Position numbers and translations under genes: made by a program. Under the pieces are notes generated by a model, which saw nothing but the letters and a program-made list of their open reading frames with translations, did no database searches and had not been told where the DNA came from. A stretch of DNA of 6,656 nt from Pseudomonadota bacterium (GTDB lineage Bacteria > Pseudomonadota > Alphaproteobacteria > Rhizobiales > Tepidamorphaceae): positions 1-6,656 of the forward strand of contig JAEYRQ010000499.1 in assembly GCA_023435545.1 (NCBI GenBank). The letters are read 5' to 3'. This document shows, piece by piece, positions 4,609 through 6,656 of the stretch (the first letter of the stretch is position 1; each line of letters begins with the position of its first letter).

Positions 4609-6453
4609 ATGCCGATGACCATCCGCCGCGTGGCCGCCGTACTGGCGATCGGACTCCTGACCTCCACCGTCGCCGTGGCGCAGGACGAGGACTGGAAGCA
4701 CGGACTGTCGCTGTTCGGCGAGGTGAAATACCCTCCCGACTTCGCGCATTTCGACTACGTCAATCCCGACGCCCCGAAGGGCGGCGTGTTCCGGCAGGCG
4801 ACCGTCGGCACCTTCGATACGCTCAACCCGTTCAATTTGAAGGGCACACCGGCGGCCGGCACCGGCCTCGTCTACGACACGCTGCTGTCCAACGCGATGG
4901 ACGAGCCGAGTTCGGAGTACGGTCTGATCGCGGAGGCGGTGAAGCATCCCGACGATTACTCGTCAGTCACCTACCGGCTCAACCCGAACGCCCGCTGGCA
5001 TGATGGGGAGCCGATCACGGTGGAGGACGTGATCTGGAGCCTCGATGCGCTGAAGAAATCGCACCCCTTCTTCAACGCCTACTACCGCAACATCGTCTCC
5101 GCCGAGCAGACGGGCGAGCGCGAGGTGACCTTCCGCTTCGACCAGACCGGAAACCGCGAACTGCCCCAGATCACCGGACAGCTCTACGTGCTGCCCAAGC
5201 ACTACTGGGAGGGCCAGGACGCCCAGGGCCGCCAGCGCGATTTCACCGCCTCGACGCTCGAGCCGCCGCTCGGCTCCGGTCCCTACAGGATCAAGGCCGT
5301 CCAGCCGGGACGGACCATCACCTTCGAGCGCGTGCCCGACTACTGGGCGGCTGATCTTCCCGTCAATGTCGGCAAGAACAATTTCGACGAGATGCGCTTC
5401 GAGTATTTCCGCGACATGACGGTCGCCCTCGAGGCCTTCAAGGCGGACCAGTTCGATTTCCGCGCGGAGAACAGCGCCCGGCGGTGGGCGACCGGCTACG
5501 ACTTCCCGGCGGCGCGGCGCGGCGATGTCGTGCTGGAGAGCTTCCAGACCGGCAATGCGGAGCCGATGCAGGCTTTCGCCTTCAACCTGCGCCGGCCGAA
5601 GTTCCAGGATCCGCGTGTGCGCCAGGCCTTCAACTACGCCTTCGATTTCGAATGGCTGAACGCCAACATTTTCTACGGCCAGTACCAGCGCACCGGCAGC
5701 TTCTTCGAGAACTCGGAACTTGCGGCCACCGGCCTGCCGGAGGGCAAGGAACTGGAGCTTCTCGAGGAGGTCCGCGACCAGGTGCCGGCCGAGGTCTTCA
5801 CCACCGAGTTCCAGAACCCGGTGGGCGGCGACCAGCGCAAGGTGCGCGAGAACCTGCGCGCGGCCACGCAGCTTCTGCGCGACGCCGGCTGGGAGATCCG
5901 CGACGGCAGGCTGATCAACACCGAAACCGGCCAGCCGTTCGAGGTGGAGTTCCTGAACGACCAGCCTGATTCCGAGCGCATTCTCGCGCCCTACATCCAG
6001 TCGCTGGCGCGACTCGGCATCCGCGGCACGATTCGCACGGTCGACACCTCGCAGTACCGCAACCGCGTCGACAATTTCGACTTCGACGTCATCACCTCGA
6101 TGTTTCCCCAGTCGCTGTCGCCGGGCAACGAGCAGCGCGATTTCTGGGGCTCGGATGCGGCCGATGCGGTCGGCAGCCGCAACGTCATCGGCATCAAGAA
6201 TCCGGCCGTCGACCACCTGATCGACAAGATCGTCTTCGCCGAGGACCGCGAGAGCCTGGTTGCGGCGAGCCGCGCGCTCGACCGGGTGCTGTTGTGGAAC
6301 CACTACCTGGTGCCGCAATTCTTCAGCCCGGACATCCGCACCGCCCGATGGAACCGCTTCGGCCTGCCTGAGGTTTCGCCGGAATACGGTTTCACCACCT
6401 CGACCTGGTGGTGGGACGCCGACAAGGCAGCCAGCGTAGGCCGGGGGTCTTGA
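4609..6453 (+). CDS. ABC transporter substrate-binding protein, YejA-like (SBP family 5)
   Basis: The 614-residue periplasmic protein binds the substrate for a peptide-type ABC importer. Its length and opening match E. coli YejA (about 604 residues), the binding protein of the YejABEF system that takes up oligopeptides and microcin C. Residues 1-24 are a Sec-type signal peptide (MPMTIRRV, hydrophobic core, cleavage after AVA-24 before QDEDW). The mature start carries the YejA-type block LFGEVKYP and DYVNPDAPKGG (49-59), then FDTLNPF (69-75), and the SBP_bac_5 region RWHDGEPITVEDVIWSL (129-145), GSGPYRI and the repeated aromatic substrate-pocket segments typical of the family; it ends with STWWWDADKA. 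A second ATG two codons in (4615) is an alternative start. The next gene starts within 20 bases and encodes a paralogue, so the two form an operon. The actual ligand cannot be read from sequence; oligopeptides are the best guess. Confidence 0.93.
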   Translation: MPMTIRRVAAVLAIGLLTSTVAVAQDEDWKHGLSLFGEVKYPPDFAHFDYVNPDAPKGGVFRQATVGTFDTLNPFNLKGTPAAGTGLVYDTLLSNAMDEPSSEYGLIAEAVKHPDDYSSVTYRLNPNARWHDGEPITVEDVIWSLDALKKSHPFFNAYYRNIVSAEQTGEREVTFRFDQTGNRELPQITGQLYVLPKHYWEGQDAQGRQRDFTASTLEPPLGSGPYRIKAVQPGRTITFERVPDYWAADLPVNVGKNNFDEMRFEYFRDMTVALEAFKADQFDFRAENSARRWATGYDFPAARRGDVVLESFQTGNAEPMQAFAFNLRRPKFQDPRVRQAFNYAFDFEWLNANIFYGQYQRTGSFFENSELAATGLPEGKELELLEEVRDQVPAEVFTTEFQNPVGGDQRKVRENLRAATQLLRDAGWEIRDGRLINTETGQPFEVEFLNDQPDSERILAPYIQSLARLGIRGTIRTVDTSQYRNRVDNFDFDVITSMFPQSLSPGNEQRDFWGSDAADAVGSRNVIGIKNPAVDHLIDKIVFAEDRESLVAASRALDRVLLWNHYLVPQFFSPDIRTARWNRFGLPEVSPEYGFTTSTWWWDADKAASVGRGS

Positions 6454-6472
6454 CTTGACCACGCAGGGAGTG

Positions 6473-6656
6473 ATGCTGACCCGTCGGGCGTTGCTGGCGG
6501 CGGGTGCCGCCGTGTCCCTGTCCCCGCTGCTGCCCCGCCCCCTGGCGGCCACAGGGCGGCGGCACGGCATGTCGGTGTTCGGTGACCTGAAGTATCCGGC
6601 CGGCTTCGCCGCGTTCGACTACGTCAACCCCGACGCGCCAAAGGGCGGGGTCCTCT
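6473..6656 (+). CDS. Second YejA-like substrate-binding protein, N-terminal part (3' end outside window)
   Basis: The frame is open to the window edge and encodes about 61 residues from the ATG at 6473. It starts MLTRRALLAAGAAVSLSPLL, which reads as a twin-arginine (Tat) signal peptide: T-R-R-A-L-L, then a moderately hydrophobic Ala-rich core, ending near PLAA. The mature part, HGMSVFGDLKYP, AGFAAFDYVNPDAPKGGVL, aligns closely with residues 32-60 of the preceding protein, so this is a paralogue in the same family. The start is uncertain: the ATG has AGGGAG immediately before it (2 bases spacing, too close; AGG alone gives 5), whereas an in-frame TTG at 6455, one base after the upstream stop, has GGGGG 7 bases before it and would add six residues. 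Either way translation is probably coupled to the upstream gene. Permease and ATPase genes are expected beyond the window. Confidence 0.85.
   Translation, partial: MLTRRALLAAGAAVSLSPLLPRPLAATGRRHGMSVFGDLKYPAGFAAFDYVNPDAPKGGVL

Noticed and set aside
4963..6570. A 535-codon open frame on the - strand opposite the binding-protein gene
   Set aside because: It is a shadow of GC-rich codon bias: the + strand frame has a clear signal peptide and family motifs, while the antisense translation shows no domain and runs across the gene junction.

Overview
The window reads as ordinary chromosome from a high-GC alphaproteobacterium, most likely a member of the Hyphomicrobiales (Rhizobiales) or a close relative. 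This rests on three things: strong G/C preference at third codon positions, protein variants typical of that class (CycM-type anchored cytochrome c, KdsB with NVQGDLP, a short monofunctional prephenate dehydratase with ESYQ in its ACT domain), and the neighbourhood cytochrome c / kdsB / pheA / nudC, which I recall as common there. No genus can be assigned from sequence alone.

Layout. Positions 1-144 are the 3' end of a LysM-domain protein. After a 222-base gap with no gene, a small HIT-family protein (367-777) and the NAD+ diphosphatase NudC (859-1806) lie on the + strand. They converge on a - strand pair, kdsB (3646-2912) then pheA (2882-2010), separated by only 29 bases and probably one operon. 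The space between the convergent nudC and pheA ends holds a palindromic, REP-like intergenic element (about 1856-1962). kdsB diverges from a membrane-anchored cytochrome c gene (3809-4426) across a 162-base intergenic region that must carry both promoters and includes competing GC hairpins in the cytochrome leader. After a hairpin terminator candidate, a full-length YejA-like peptide-transporter substrate-binding protein (4609-6453) is followed at once by the start of a second, paralogous binding protein that runs off the window end (6473-6656 or from 6455).

Functions. The genes are mostly housekeeping: nucleotide turnover (HIT, NudC), CMP-Kdo supply for lipopolysaccharide (KdsB), phenylalanine synthesis (PheA), respiratory electron transfer (CycM-like) and peptide-type uptake (the two binding proteins, probably followed outside the window by permease and ATPase genes). 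All complete genes look intact, with catalytic motifs present. I found no tRNA, rRNA, CRISPR array, transposase, prophage or toxin-antitoxin gene, and no convincing previously undescribed system. The most interesting points are the tandem binding proteins with different predicted export routes, the REP-like element with alternative foldings, and the alternative hairpins in the cytochrome c leader.
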